Positions 46,809 through 59,340 of a DNA stretch of 64,000 nucleotides are shown here, piece after piece. A model generated the notes under the pieces. That model did no database searches and was not told the DNA's origin. It saw only the letters and a list, made by a program, of their open reading frames with translations. This DNA comes from Oenanthe sinensis (Eukaryota > Streptophyta > Magnoliopsida > Apiales > Apiaceae), in contig CM053802.1 of NCBI GenBank assembly GCA_028671895.1, forward strand, positions 37,920,201 to 37,984,200, read 5' to 3'. Both the position numbers and the translations under genes were made by a program. The stretch's first letter is position 1, and each line of letters begins with the position of its first letter.

Positions 46809-47476
46809 ATTTATATGATCAAACATCGGTGTAAAATAAAAGAGTAGTATCTCAAGGAATTCAGAAGATACAGAAGATTTTAAGTGCCTACTACAGAAAG
46901 ATTCCAGAAGAAGAATATAGAGGAAAAACAATAAGAAGCCAAAACAGGACAAGACAAGTCATAAAGACCACTATAGCATAAATGAAAATCAACATTCTAG
47001 TTAGTCATCCGTGAACCAGACTAGTGCACAGGATGTTAAAAATGTCAGTGAAGATTCGTCATCAAAAATTTCAAGTGGTTAGAAATGTTATTGTTGAAGA
47101 AGACAAGAGTTTGATCTACAGCAACTACGGTCTTACAATCAAGACTTTAATTTAATTCTCTATTAATTAATTAAATTAATTAGTTAATTTAATTAGTAAA
47201 TTAATTAACTAAGAATTAATTTAATTTTAAAATTAATTAAAAGATTAATTAATTTAAAATTATTTTAGAATGACAGAAGACAGAGCAAAGGCGGAAAGAT
47301 TTCGGTGCCAACAATAAAGGTTGTACAGTCAAGGAAGTATGTTAAATCTATAATCAAAAACTAAATTAATTTTTTAATTTATTTAATTAAATTAATTCAA
47401 GTTAAAATTAATTTAATTTATAAATTATTTAATTAATTTAAGTAGAATTAATTTACTACAAAAGAAATGACTTTGT

Positions 47477-47850
47477 ATGACTTTTAATAAGTCTTTTTAG
47501 GCCTTGATTAAAAGTCATACCGTGTGCTATTTAAAAAAGTCATACCATGTGCTATTGCAAAAGTCATACTGGATTTCTTCAAAAAGTCATACCGAATTCA
47601 AAGAGCTTAAAAGTTATACCGAATTTTTTCAGAAAGTCATACCGAATTCAAAGAGCTCAAAAGTCATACCGGATTTCTTCAGAAAGTCATACCGAATTCA
47701 AAGAGCTCAAAAGTCATAGCGAATTTCTTCAGAAAGTTATACCAAATTTCTGAAAGGTCATACCGAGTAAAAAAAGTCATACCGAGCACTTTTAGAAAGT
47801 CATACCAGGCTTAAAATTATCTAAACAAATGTCCTGATCAAGAAAGTCAT
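47477..47850 (+). repeat. Tandem array upstream of the C LTR promoter
   Basis: About fourteen copies of AAAAGTCATACCGA, partly in a higher-order unit of about 52 bp (AAAGTCATACCGAATTC, AAGAGCTC, AAAAGTCATACCGGATT, TCTTCAG). It stops about 25 bp before the TATA box at 47866. It is the counterpart of D's 16158-16447 array, but there the core reads GTCTTACCGAG. Confidence 0.92.
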
Positions 47851-48286
47851 ATCAGCTTTCCACCTCTATAAATATGAGGCCAAGGGCTTCACTATTTTAA
47901 AAAAGTAGAAAACATTCAAATTCAGTAATTTGTCTGCAAAGTTATATTCACAGACTTTTTGTGCTGGTTTGAATTCTTAATTCTTTAAGTAGAATAATTC
48001 ATGTCAAATTTGTTCTAGGGAATTAAGAAATATTCTACCGAATATTGTAACACCCTTTCAAGTTTAATATACATATTTAACTTGAATCTTGTTTACTTGC
48101 TAATTTTCTATATCTTAAAAGTTTTATCATGAAAATAGAAAGATAGCAAGTCAGTCTCTCAAACACTACAAGAACTCGAACCCTTAACAAAAGCAATAAT
48201 TTAATTCCCCAAATTCTGAGTAGAATTTTAAATTATTGTCAGTATCGCATTCAACCCCCATTCTACGATACTTTTGGGACCCAACA

Positions 48287-48441
48287 CAAACATTCAAGTT
48301 TATACAAACATATATTCTTGGGAAACTTGAGTAAGTTTTATCCCTTAATTTCTCAAGAACATCAAGAAATTAAAATTAATAATCCACAAAAATAGTGAGT
48401 GCTGTATTTAAATGCCCCCTTCTAAAACACTTTCGGGCCTA
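48287..48441 (+). repeat. End fragment of another Sirevirus LTR
   Basis: Ends AATGCCCCCTTCTAAAACACTTTCGGGCCTAACA in pieces that mirror the C LTR end (pyrimidine motif, then GGGACCCAACA). It follows C's 3' LTR directly. Only about 150 bp; the left border is uncertain. Confidence 0.5.
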
Positions 48442-48939
48442 ACAAAGCATGTATTCATCATATTCATGTTACAATACGTGTAGTTAAACTTGTCACAAAA
48501 TTTCTTATCATCATACAACAAAGGTTTAATATAACCACAAGCATATTCATTATTGCATACATCATGTTCCTTCCATAAGTAAGTAATATGATTTATAAAT
48601 CCACAATTTTTACAACTTCCTAGGATCATTCAATATAGGTGCATAGTTATTATTTTTGTTAATGCCTACTTTTCCATTTCTATTTGGCATCTTTTTCTTA
48701 GTATGCATGATTCTAATTTTCTTTTTTTCTTCTACTAACATGGTCAAGATAGGTATAGATTTGATTTTGACTATTTTATCTTCTTCATCAATAGGTTTAG
48801 ATGGCTTGATTTCTTGCTTCTCCTCATCATTCAACTATTGTTTAATAATCATTGTTACTTCATGAAAATCAACAATAATTTTAAAAAATATTGGAGCTTT
48901 CACATTTTTAAAAATGTGAGGATTGGCAGGATTATCAAA
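48442..48939 (-). pseudogene. Sirevirus gag fragment
   Basis: Minus strand. NRNGKVGINKNNNYAPILNDPRKL (48610-48690) aligns with E's gag (NRNGKVGINKHNNYTPDMYAPRK), and after a frame break CKNCGFINHITYLW (near 48600) matches E's second zinc knuckle, its last Cys lost. Downstream Cys/Tyr-rich sequence (48408-48560) ends at the LTR scrap. Not functional. Confidence 0.65.
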
Positions 48940-49880
48940 CGTTAGGTCCCGAAGTATTATAGAAGGAGGTTGAATACGATACTAATAATAATTTAAATTC
49001 TTTTTATAATTTACGGATAAATAAATTATTGCTTTAGAGTGGGTTTGTCTATTTGTAGTGTTTAGAAGAGCTGCTTACTAATTTTTTGTGTATCCAGATG
49101 AATCAATTTGGTTCAAGAAAATTAGCAAGGAAATAAACAGGACAAGTTTCGGGAAATATATCTTTTATATATATACCCGGAGGTCGATACACCCAGCTAA
49201 AAATATAACTGGTTTCTGAAAAACAAAACGAGTTCTTCACTACTAACACAAAAATATAAAACTCAGTTCCTATATAAATATATCTAAATTAGTACAACAA
49301 AAATTGAGTTCGTAGAGAGTGATATTTAGGAGCCCTAAGCATTTTACATTAAAGAACCGAGTTCTAATATCTAACTAGAAGCAAGGTATGGGTTTGTATA
49401 AATTATCTCTTCTTGCTCTCGACTGTGGCTATTACTCTCTAATATTTTGTGTTGCAGAAGGCCACTCCTCTTTGAATGAGTGGTTGTCTTCTGTTTATAT
49501 TGTGTAGACTTGAGTTCAATAAAGTAGCTGCTTGAATTTGATTCACTGAGAACTTGGGGGCGCTTGTACACTAAAAGCATGGGGGCACCAATTCTTGGAG
49601 GCGCCTTTAGCCTTGGATGCGCTTCCTATATTAACTAAGGCAAATGGCTTCAGGGCACTTTGATTTATATAATAAAATATAAGATAAAATGCCAAGTTGC
49701 GCTGCTGCTTCATGGCGTTAATACTTATACATGTTGGATGCACATTTCATATGTCAAATCTTGGTGGCGATATATTCACATGGTCAAAGTATAATTTGAT
49801 CACTACACTTTAACCCTCTATTCATTCTTTGACTGAAGTTCACCAACTTCCACTTTCTGTACCAAAGTCTTGTCACATTA
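48940..49880 (-). repeat. Probable Sirevirus LTR, diverged
   Basis: Starts GTTAGGTCCCGAAGTATTAT and continues GAAGGAGGTTGAATACGATAC, the same terminal arrangement as D's LTR at 15743. From about 49100 to 49880 the sequence is unassigned: I see two short GGGGGCGC-type patches near 49555-49600 and no PBS, PPT or coding sequence. The right end is set by the start of B-3. Confidence 0.5.
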
Positions 49881-51424
49881 TGTTAGTAATTGTGCTCTAG
49901 AGACAATACTTTTTATATTTTAAGGAAAATATTTAATATTAAGGATTATGTTTTATTGATTATTATTTATTTATTATGTTTTATTTACTGCGTAATAAAT
50001 TGAAAGCATAATAAATGTCCTTGGAATTTTGATACGTATTATATATCTTTAAGTATGTGACATAAAAATGAGATTATATGAATAGTATCTTATTTCTAAA
50101 ATTCCCTAGTCGAGTATTATTATTTAAGGAAAATAATAATACACAAAGACTAGTATGTTTCTTGACAGATGACCACATCTCATTGGTCATATGTATAGTG
50201 ATACTAAATCAAGAACATAAGTGCATGTCTCAATGCATGACACTGGAATGACCCGCCGTGAGATTCTACATGTTAAATAAGTGTCATAAGTAATTCTCAC
50301 TGTGATAATGGTGTATTGATCCTTAGACTTGAAATCATCATATTTCTATACGAGAATTAATATACTTTGATTACATTAAAAGTTATCTTTGACCGAGTGA
50401 TGATAAAAGTAGATATTGGGTATATTATGAATCGTATGAGAAATATGAATGATCTAGATGAGATTTAATCCTCCTAATTTTAGGAGTGATATTATTGGTC
50501 TCTTGTTTGAGTGAGACTATGAAATGCACGGCCGTGCTCAAATGTTGATTTGATTTTAATAGTCTACTCATCGATCAAGAAAGTAAAGATTAAATTATGA
50601 AGAGGATCACACGAGACATGCCTTGAGTTTAATCTATAATATCAAGATTAAAGGGATTATATTACATGGAACATTATTCACGAAAGGCTTAATCAAATCA
50701 CCGATTTATTATTATTACTTGGGTAGCAATGATGTATTACTAGATGCCACTCATTGTTTACAATTTTAATTAGATATTAAAATTGTTGCCAACGTAATAA
50801 TAACCTACAGGGTCACACACAAAGAATGCTTGAAGGAGAAATAATTTAAATTGTGAATTTAAATTAAATAAGTAATTTATTTTATTTATGATATTAATTA
50901 AGTATGACTTAATTAATTATATAAATAGAATAAATAAATTATTTAAACTAATTCCAAAATTAATAATTAATTAAGTGAGACTTAATTAAATAATTTAGAA
51001 TTTTGGATTAGTATTAATTATAATTGGATTATAATTAGATAACTTATTCCTCTCTCTATATAATCTCTTTATGGGCTGATTAAATATAGGAGACATATTT
51101 TACTAAAACTCTAGCCGTTTTGAGAAAAGAGGAAGATAGAGAGAGAGAGAAGCAGTTTTAGGGTACTAGTACACATCAATCCTTCATGAAAAGTGTTCGT
51201 GTGGATACCGTAGAGCGTAGATCGCGAGAGCGGGATACGTGGTGATTAAACAAGCTTTGGACCTCCATTAATCTTCCATTAATGAACTGTTAAAGCTTCT
51301 AAAGGTATTTATTCTTTATCTCCGAATTAAATCTTTTATTTTCGCATGGATCCTGCGGAGGGTTTCGCTATTTTGATTTATTTTTCGCGTTTATTCCGCT
51401 GTGTTTGTGCCTCGAAACCCTTCA
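49881..51424 (+). repeat. 5' LTR of B-3 (1544 bp)
   Basis: TGTTAGTAATTG to CGAAACCCTTCA. Palindromes at 50894-50916 and 50967-50989. U5 inverted repeat GGGTTTCG / CGAAACCC at 51360-51367 and 51413-51420. Confidence 0.94.
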
Positions 51425-51437
51425 ATGACATCAGAGC

Positions 51438-53578
51438 TACTTGCGAAACATTTTAATTCGGTTATGTGCTTAATAGTTTTTGATATGTAAGCATGTATGC
51501 GATCTATCATGATTTTGTATTGATACAATATGTATATGTTTTTATATATTATGAATATATGATATTCATATGATGTATAATCATGTGACGATTGTGTGTA
51601 TTGATGTATGTATATGATACATGTTTGTTCTTATTATGGGAATCGTATTCGATATGAATTCTGAAACGACTGTCGTAGATTTTCGGAAATCTGTGTCCAT
51701 TGTCCGATTTTCGCAAATGATATGTGTTTTCTGACTGGAATCGGGTCACTGAGCAATACTGACAAATTCAGCTCTTTGTCTGTAAGCCATTAGATGTCGG
51801 TACAGGCCCCAAAACGTTGATTTATTATTTTCTGAAAATTATTTGATTTTCTAAAATTTTGAGTATATGTATGTATATATGATATTTATGTAATGTATAA
51901 TCATGTGATGATTATATATATCATTGTGTATGTATATATGATATATTCTTGTTCTTGTTATGGGGATTGTATATGATACGATTTCTGAAACACCGTCAGA
52001 TTTTGTGAAATCTGATTGCCGTATCCGATTTTCGCAAACGATATGTGTTTTCTGACTGGAATCGGTCCAATGAACAAAACTCATAGCTTTGTTATCATCG
52101 ACGGGTCTGTAAGGCGTTTGACGTCGTTAAGGGCCTCGAAACAGCGATTTATTGTCTTCAAAAATCTGTTTTTAATTTTCTGAAATTTCGAAATTTATTA
52201 TATATGATTATATGATATGTTTATATAATTTGAGATATATTATATGTGTTATGTGATAGCATGGTGGATGGTTATGGCCTAAAGACTCATAGTATAGTGG
52301 TTTTGATTTATGGTTTTGGTTTCTAAATACGACTTGCATGTCGTTTATTCATTGTAATTTAATTATCTCGAATGTAACTCGAGTTCTTCTTGTAATTTCA
52401 TTAGAATAGTTTTATTTTTATTATTCAATGTAATTATCAATGAAGACTTGCAAGCAAGGAGGCGATCCAAAAGGGGATGATGGAGCAATGAAGAAAGAAG
52501 ACTTCTAATAGATAGTATTTTTAAAACCACCATAGACTAACCTTGATATTTCCATTAGTTTGGAAAGATCACATAGGATGGGGCCATAACCAAACACGTT
52601 TAATTTACGCACATTACATATATGTATATGATTGCATGTGTTAGTATGTATGCGTAGATATAATCGAGATGCATGCTTAATATTGATTAATCATGTATGT
52701 ATTAGATACGACACCCATGCCATGTTTGCTTAAGAAAGATAAAATCTGTAACGATTCAAGATTTTAAAATTGAACAAACGATCATGAGATTCTTGTGTTT
52801 ATGAAACACGGTATTAAATATGAATTTTCTTTTTCTGATATGGGGAGATTTTGTCAAAAACGGATTATTAGTTTAATTCGTAAGGAAGTTGGGTTTTAAG
52901 TGAGACCGCTTGTGACCTCTTCGACGACCTGGAAATCAATCCATTGACGAATATTGAAATGAATTATTTGATCAAGGAAAAATTGAGAATCTCTTTATGA
53001 TGGGATCATGATCGTTAAAATAAACAATAAAAATCCCTAAATACATATTAAGTTAATCGGATGTCTTCCAATGTTTAATACTCGTCAAGATCTAGATTGA
53101 GAAGGAGTGGGTTTGTCAAAGCAAGGTGATTTTATCAATCATGGGAAGTCGTGATAAGTAAGTGTACTTAGTTTGTTGAAACATTGGGTCTAACTTAACT
53201 AAATCATCACAATAGGATTGTGGGTTTAGAGGCATAGAGTTTGGTGAGATTTATTGGATAAATGTGTACAAAGGGTTGTTCCACAAAACTTTCCAAGAGT
53301 TATATTTGATATAATCGATAAATGTTATCTACCTAAATAGTCATGTTTTGAGTGTATTAGCCAATGCTATCTCTTAAAACATGGATGAAATATGGATCTT
53401 GACTCACTAGAAAGATTTAAAGAAATGTTTTCCGAATTAATAGTTAGGGCTATTAGTTTGATAAAAATAGTGGAAGGTATATGGTGATATATCATAATCA
53501 CTTAAACATAATTAATATTAAATTTGCAATCTAGTTTATTTTATACACTTTAATATTGTAGATATCAAATGATAAACA
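51438..53578 (+). other. 5' leader of B-3
   Basis: Two imperfect ~321-bp units (CTGACTGGAATCGG at 51731 and 52052), the 22-codon frame at 52440-52508, and a mid-leader (about 52830-53460) of the B-4 type: no CGAATATAA hairpin and strongly diverged from B-1, B-2 and A. Confidence 0.8.
52440..52508 (+). CDS. 22-codon leader ORF of B-3
   Basis: Third copy of the small frame also present in B-1 and B-2, identical except for its last residue (Phe for Met). Confidence 0.3.
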   Translation: MKTCKQGGDPKGDDGAMKKEDF

Positions 53579-56500
53579 CAAACAACTTCTCTATGCGATC
53601 AGTTCTTGAGAAGGACAAGTTGACGAGAATATATTTCTTTGACTGACATAGGAGCTTGAGGATCATCCTCGAATACCACGATGTTAGTCAAATCTCTTCC
53701 CCTGCTCTTAAAGTTGAAAATGTAACATGTGCAAATCATAGTGCTTATTGGAAGCAAATTGATGTTGCGACTGATGTTTCATGTCTCACGCTCACAAATA
53801 TGTGTGTTGAGCTTAAGAAGTAACATGAGCATATAGATGCTTATGAGTTGATTGAGCACAAGATATATTTGAAAATAAAAGGGCACTATACACTTACAAG
53901 TAGGGAGAGTGATACCCGGTTACACCACATGTTCTAAAGATTATAGGGTATAATGAGTACCTTTGATATTTTGGGTTTCCAGATTGGTCTGGAGATTTAG
54001 TTAGATTTGATCTTACAATCTTTGGATAAATATTATTTTTAGTTTGTTATAAACAATAAAATGAATAAGATTGGTAAAACACCCATTGAGTTGCTAAGCA
54101 TGTTGAGAACTGCTGAAAGCAATATGATAAATGCATGAACTACTACTATATTGATGGTAAACATAGAGAATGCAAAAGGGAAAGGAAAATCGAAACGCAA
54201 GGAGAAGATTTGATCTAGTTCCATTGTCAAACCAAAGTCCAATCCCTAAAGCAGACTCTAAAGTCTGAATGAGGTGTTGATAAAGAAGACAATTGTCGCT
54301 TCTGTGGAAAATTGGGAGACTGAAAATTAAACTGTCATGCTTATTTGGAAGATCTGAAAAAGATGATCAATAAGGTTCAAGCTTCAGGTATCGGGTTAGA
54401 ATTGGAGTAAAAGTAGTTGCTCTGGTTAGAGGAACTCGTTACTTACCTTTTAGCCTATAAGGAAAATTTAGAACTTGATAATTGTTATAACGTGCTTGCA
54501 ATTGGCAGAGACATTATTTCAGTTTCTTGTTTGGACAAGAAAGGCTTTTTCATTTTAATTAAATAACAATAGTTGTTTATTCTATTTTGATGATGAGGCT
54601 TATAATGTTGCACAACTAATTAACAATTTATATGTTCTAAAATGACTCAAATCAAATATTACCTTTGGCACTGTAGTTGAGGCCATATTAATGAGAAACG
54701 CATTTCCAGAATACATAAAGATGCATTCATGGATAAGTTTGATTATAAATTATACTTTTAAAGGATGTGAATCTTGGTTTATTTGGAAAAATGACTAAAG
54801 CTCCTTTTACCGGACATGGTGAAGGGGTTATTGAACGGGTATGACTTATACATAGTGATGTATGTGATCATATGTGTACGATGACAAAAGGTAGATTTTA
54901 TTAACTTCATAAAATTTACTAATTGTTTTAGTAGATACGGATATGTATCTTTTGAAGAACTAATCCAAATCATTTGAAAAGTTCAAATACTATAAAGATG
55001 AAGTAGAAAATATCAAAGAAAAGTTTTTTTGATAGAAGGGATCACACCTTGTTGGACATGGTGCGATTAGTGTTGAGTCAAAGAATCTTCCAATTAGTTT
55101 CTGGGGTTGCATCCTGGAAACGGCTTCACATACACTTAACCGTGTTCCTACTAAAATGGTTCAAAAGATTCCTTATGAGATATGGACTGAGAAATGTCAC
55201 AGCATGTCATTTATGAAAATTTAGGGATGTGAAGCGTTTGTGAAACGTCTAATCTCTGACAAGCTAGGACCAAAATCAGACAAATGTAATTATGTGGGAT
55301 ACCCAACTGAAACAAGGGGTTATTCTTTCTATAATCCTTCCAAGAACAAAGTGTTTGTTGCTTGAACTGCTATGTTCCTTGAGAGAGATGCTCTCTAAAA
55401 AAGACAGTGGGAGGATAATAGATCTCGATGAAGTTCGAGACCCACATGATAACATTGAATCAATGGAGGAACCTAATCAGAATGTACAAGAAAACAATAC
55501 TGCTCAAGAAACACAGGTTGTTCGTAGGTCTGGTAGGATTCACCAAGAGCCCGAGAGATATTATGGATTTCTCTTGACCAAGATGGTGATGTGATGCTTG
55601 TGGATGAAGATGAGCCTCTCACCTACCAAGACGCTATGAACACTCCAGATTTTAAGAGATGAAACATTTATTTTCATGAAACAGCAAAAAAGAGTTTGAC
55701 TTTATTCAGAATGAAGATGAAACTTGTGTTTACAAGAAGTTTAGTGGGAGCCCTGTGGCATTCCTAGTATTATATGTTGATGATATATTACTAATGGGGA
55801 ATGACATTCCTTCTCTACAGACTGTGAAGACTTGGTTGAGAAATAATTTCTCAATCAAAGACTTAGGCGATGCGACCTATATATTAGGGATCGAGATCTA
55901 TAGAGATAGATCAAGGTGATTGATCAGCCTAAGTCAGAGTACATACATTGACAAAGTTTTACATCGATTTAGAATGCAAAGAGACTAAAAAGGATATGTC
56001 CCAATGTCTCATGGGATAGTGATCTCAAAATAAAATTTGTCATAAATCATTGGATGATAAGGATCGCATGAGTAAAGTTCCATATGCGTCAGCAATTGGT
56101 TTTATAATGTATGCAATGATATGTACTCGTCCTGATGTCTCGTATGCTTTAAGCATGACGAGTAGATACCGGTCTAATCCAAGTGAAGGTCACTGGACGG
56201 CAGTCAAGAATATTCTTAAGTACTTGAAGAGGACTAAAGATTCATTATTGTTATATGGAGGAGATGTGAAGCTAGTTATAAGAGGTTTCAGTGATACTGG
56301 TTTCTAGACAGACAACGATGATTTAATGTGTGTGTCTGGCTTTGTGTTTTATCTATTTTTATTGAGATGTTGTATGCTGGAATAGTTCACAGCAGAGACA
56401 GTTGTTGATTCTACAATAGAGTCTGAGTATATTGATGCTTGCGAAGCAGCCAATGAGGCTGTTTGGGCATGTACTTACGAGATATCACCTAATTAATGAG

Positions 56501-56644
56501 ATTAATGATCAAGGAGATATACATATATGTAAAGTGCATACTAATAATAATATTGCAGACCCACTGACTAAGGCTTTGTCGCAGCAGAAGCACGAAAGTC
56601 ACACTAGTTCCATGAGTATTGGATACTTGGGTAATTGGCTCTAG
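53579..56644 (+). pseudogene. B-3 gag-pol remnant
   Basis: ATG at 53579. It shares the gag deletion/frameshift, the protease deletion (~54378-54395), the integrase deletion (~55005-55045) and the RNase H deletion (~56464-56476) with B-1 and B-2. It differs from them in two ways. It keeps the segment with ERDALSKKDSGRIIDLDEV-like coding (55370-55440), which B-1 and B-2 lost. It also has its own large deletion of most of RT, where DFKR at ~55655 is joined to WNIYFHE. YVDD survives at ~55770. The zinc knuckle retains its first Cys (CRFC) but lost His. The C-terminal RNase H part (56050-56307, 56432-56644) is like B-2. Confidence 0.9.
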
Positions 56645-56645
56645 T

Positions 56646-56801
56646 GCAAGTGGGAGATTGTTAGTAATTGTGCTCTAGAGACAATACTTTTTATATTTTA
56701 AGGAAAATATTTATTATTAAGGATTATGTTTTATTGATTATTATTTATTTATTATGTTTTGTTTACTGCGTAATAAATTGAAAGCATAGTAAATGTCCTT
56801 G
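56646..56801 (+). repeat. PPT and truncated 3' LTR of B-3
   Basis: GCAAGTGGGAGAT, then TGTTAGTAATTG (56659) to about 56801, matching the first ~143 bp of the 5' LTR; the rest is absent. Confidence 0.9.
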
Positions 56802-57779
56802 GTTTCGATTCCATCTCGGTTTTATATGATTATATGCGATCATATATATGGGTTTACGGCAAATAATTGTAATATCACGCTTCCGTACCTCCGTAAATTC
56901 CCATCAATTGAGAGAAAGGATGATTCTGTCTAAGAAAGGGGTATTAAGTGACGCCTCTTGACAATGCTCCCCTCGATCTGGGAATTATCCGATTATCGAT
57001 TATTGGTTTGAAATATTTAATTTAAAAGGAAAAATCTCTTTATAATATGATTATGATTGTTAAATAATATTATTTAATTAATAATAGTTGATAATTATTT
57101 ATTTATGAAATAAATAATCAGTTAACAAATTTTATTAATTGATTAAATAAGATTTATTCGATTATAAAATAGTTAGGATGTGATCTTAATATTATTAATT
57201 ATTGATTTAATTTAAGAAATTAAATTAAGGGAGATATTTATTTTCTAAAAGGGTTTAGAAATAGTATTAATAATTAAAAGAGTTTTGATTATTAATTAAT
57301 TATTTGGTTAGTAATTGTAATACTTTATAGAAAACATTTAATTGAAATTTGTGTCTATAAAATATGTGTAATTATAAACCTTATAATAAAAATCCCTCTT
57401 AATTAAAAATAATATCAAGTAGTAATTGACCAATGACACAACGGGCTTGTGTCGGTCATAGCCTTCCAACATGATAGAAAGTAGTTCTTATTTTTGAATC
57501 ATTGTCGTTTCGTGCTACAGCCGAGGGCTTTGATTTCGAAATAAGAAATACTTGTCTATTACATAGAGATGTATACAATGAGTTAGAATCTAATAGTCGT
57601 TACGTGCCACAGCCCTGGGCAGTTGGAGACTGATTCAGTTGTATGAAATGTTGGGTTAGACTTGACTTAGAATATTGAGTTTGTCGTGCCACAGCCGTGA
57701 CTCAATTATTCAAGAGGCTAAAGTTTTAATTAGGGAATGACATGAGATGTTATTGACAAGAGTTGTCTGCCTACTGAAC
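56802..57779 (+). other. Leader fragment of a third, related Copia family
   Basis: Aligns in order, at low identity, with the leader of the A and B elements: AAGTG-C CTC at 56948, TTGAAATATTTAATTT with AATCTCTTTATAATATGATTATGATTGTTA (57008-57062), a GGGTTAGACTTGACTTA block (57650), and GTTGTCTGCCTAC at the end. It contains three copies of CGTGCYACAGCC (57512, 57604, 57692). No PBS, LTR or coding part. Cut on the right by A-2, with candidate TSD TGAAC (57775-57779). Confidence 0.6.
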
Positions 57780-59326
57780 TGTTGGGTTCCGAGGCATAAA
57801 ACGCAGCGGATAAACGTAAATATAACGAAAATTTTCGGAACCCAAACGCAGGATCATGTATAAGAATTGACGGATTATGGTGATAATCGAATCATACCTA
57901 TTAAGATTTTGAATGCCACGAACTCAACGGAGATCCTTGCTATCACGATTTGTGTCTTCCTCTCGAAAGCGCCTCTATGGTATCCACACGAGCACCTTCA
58001 AGAACGTCTCACGATCTTGAACACGGAACGGAAGTACTAGCCTCCTTTGATAGGTTTCGAATTCTCTCTGCCTCTTCCTATGCTGCCTCTTCTGCTAGGG
58101 TTTATACAAAAACGTGCAAGCCATTTAACCTATCATTATCTATTTATAATGATTGGTTAATGGGCCTTTTTAGCAAAAACCTAACCCATGTAGGCATAGG
58201 ATTAAATAATAAAACATGTTTCTATTATTTAATTAATAATTAAGTCACACTTAATTATTATTGGCAGAAATATAATTCTTCAAATTCGAATTTATTTCAA
58301 TTAATTAAGTCTCACATAATTAATATAATAAATTCGAATTAATCATCAATTAATTTAAATCTATAATTTAAATTAACTATTCCTCTAGGTGCTCTATGTG
58401 TGTGACCCTATAGGCTATTATTTAATTAGTAATAATTTTATTCTCCAATAAAATTATAAACAATGAGCGGTATCTAGTAATACATCATTGCTACCTAATT
58501 AAACAATAATTAAATCGTGATTCGATAAAACCTTTCGTGATTAATGTTTCCGTGTAATATAATCCCTTTAACCATATATATTATAGATTAAACTCGAGGC
58601 ATGTATTTGGTCATCCTCTTCAACATTTAATCCGGGTTTACTTGATCCATGAGTAGACTATGAAAAACAAATCATTATTTGAGCACGGCCATGCATTTTA
58701 TAGTCTCACTCAATCAAGAGGCCAATAATATCTCTCCTAATTATAGGAGGGTTAAATCCTTTATCTATCATTCATATTTCTCATACGACTCATGATATAC
58801 CCGATGTCCACTTTTATCATTACCCGGTCAAAGGTAACTTTTAATGTAGTCAAAGTATATTAATCCTCGTATAAAAATATAATGATCTCAAGTCAGAGGA
58901 TCATTACACCATTATCACTGTGAGTCTTTCTTATGACTTTATTAAACATGAAGAATCTCACTGTGGGTCTGTCCAGTACCATGTACTCCTGCATGTACCT
59001 ATGTGTTGACTTTAGTATCCCCATACTTATAACCAATGAGATGTGGTTATCTGTCAAACAACATACTAGTCTATTTATGTATTATTATTGTCCTATAATA
59101 ATAATACTCGACTAGGGACATTTAAGAATATGATATATTATATAATCTCAAGTTCAAGTCATGTACTAAACTATACAATATGTATCATGATTCTAAGGAC
59201 ATTTATTATGCTAACAAATATATCGCAGTAATTAAAGTCATAATAAATACGTTTATTGAATAATCAAATGACATAAATGTTTATCAAAATAAACATTGTA
59301 TTGCCTCTAGGGCACCTACACCAACA
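57780..59326 (-). repeat. 3' LTR of A-2 (1547 bp)
   Basis: TGTTGG...CCAACA. Nearly collinear with 28876-30418. The U5 inverted repeat is 11 bp and perfect (TTGGGTTCCGA / TCGGAACCCAA at 57782-57792 and 57835-57845). The left flank TGAAC is the candidate TSD. Confidence 0.93.
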
Positions 59327-59340
59327 ATCTCCCACTTGCA

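Larger units (their letters stand above)
41815..48286 (+). repeat. 3' LTR of Sirevirus C, interrupted by element E
   Basis: Probable LTR start TGAAAGTC at 41815, after the tract ATATGGGGAGAT. It is interrupted at 41999 by E (TSD ATTTA at 41995-41999 and 46809-46813) and resumes 46814-48286, ending TTTTGGGACCCAACA. Alignment to D's 5' LTR runs across the E insertion site (TTCATTTATATGATCAAAC here, GTCCATTAATATGTTCAAG in D), which proves one LTR split in two. Without E its length is about 1.66 kb, close to D's. TATA box CTATAAATA at 47866-47874; tandem array 47477-47850. Confidence 0.82.
49881..56801 (+). mobile_element. Copia element B-3
   Basis: Plus-strand: 5' LTR 49881-51424, PBS 51426-51437, leader 51438-53578, gag-pol remnant 53579-56644, PPT 56646-56658, 3' LTR 56659-56801 (first ~143 bp only). 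The likely TSD on the left is CATTA (49876-49880). The 3' LTR stops abruptly after AATGTCCTTGG, where a different Copia leader fragment begins. More diverged from B-1 and B-2 than those are from each other. Confidence 0.92.

Noticed and set aside
47504..47753. Repetitive 68-71 codon frames
   Set aside because: Translation of the tandem LTR array; no coding evidence.
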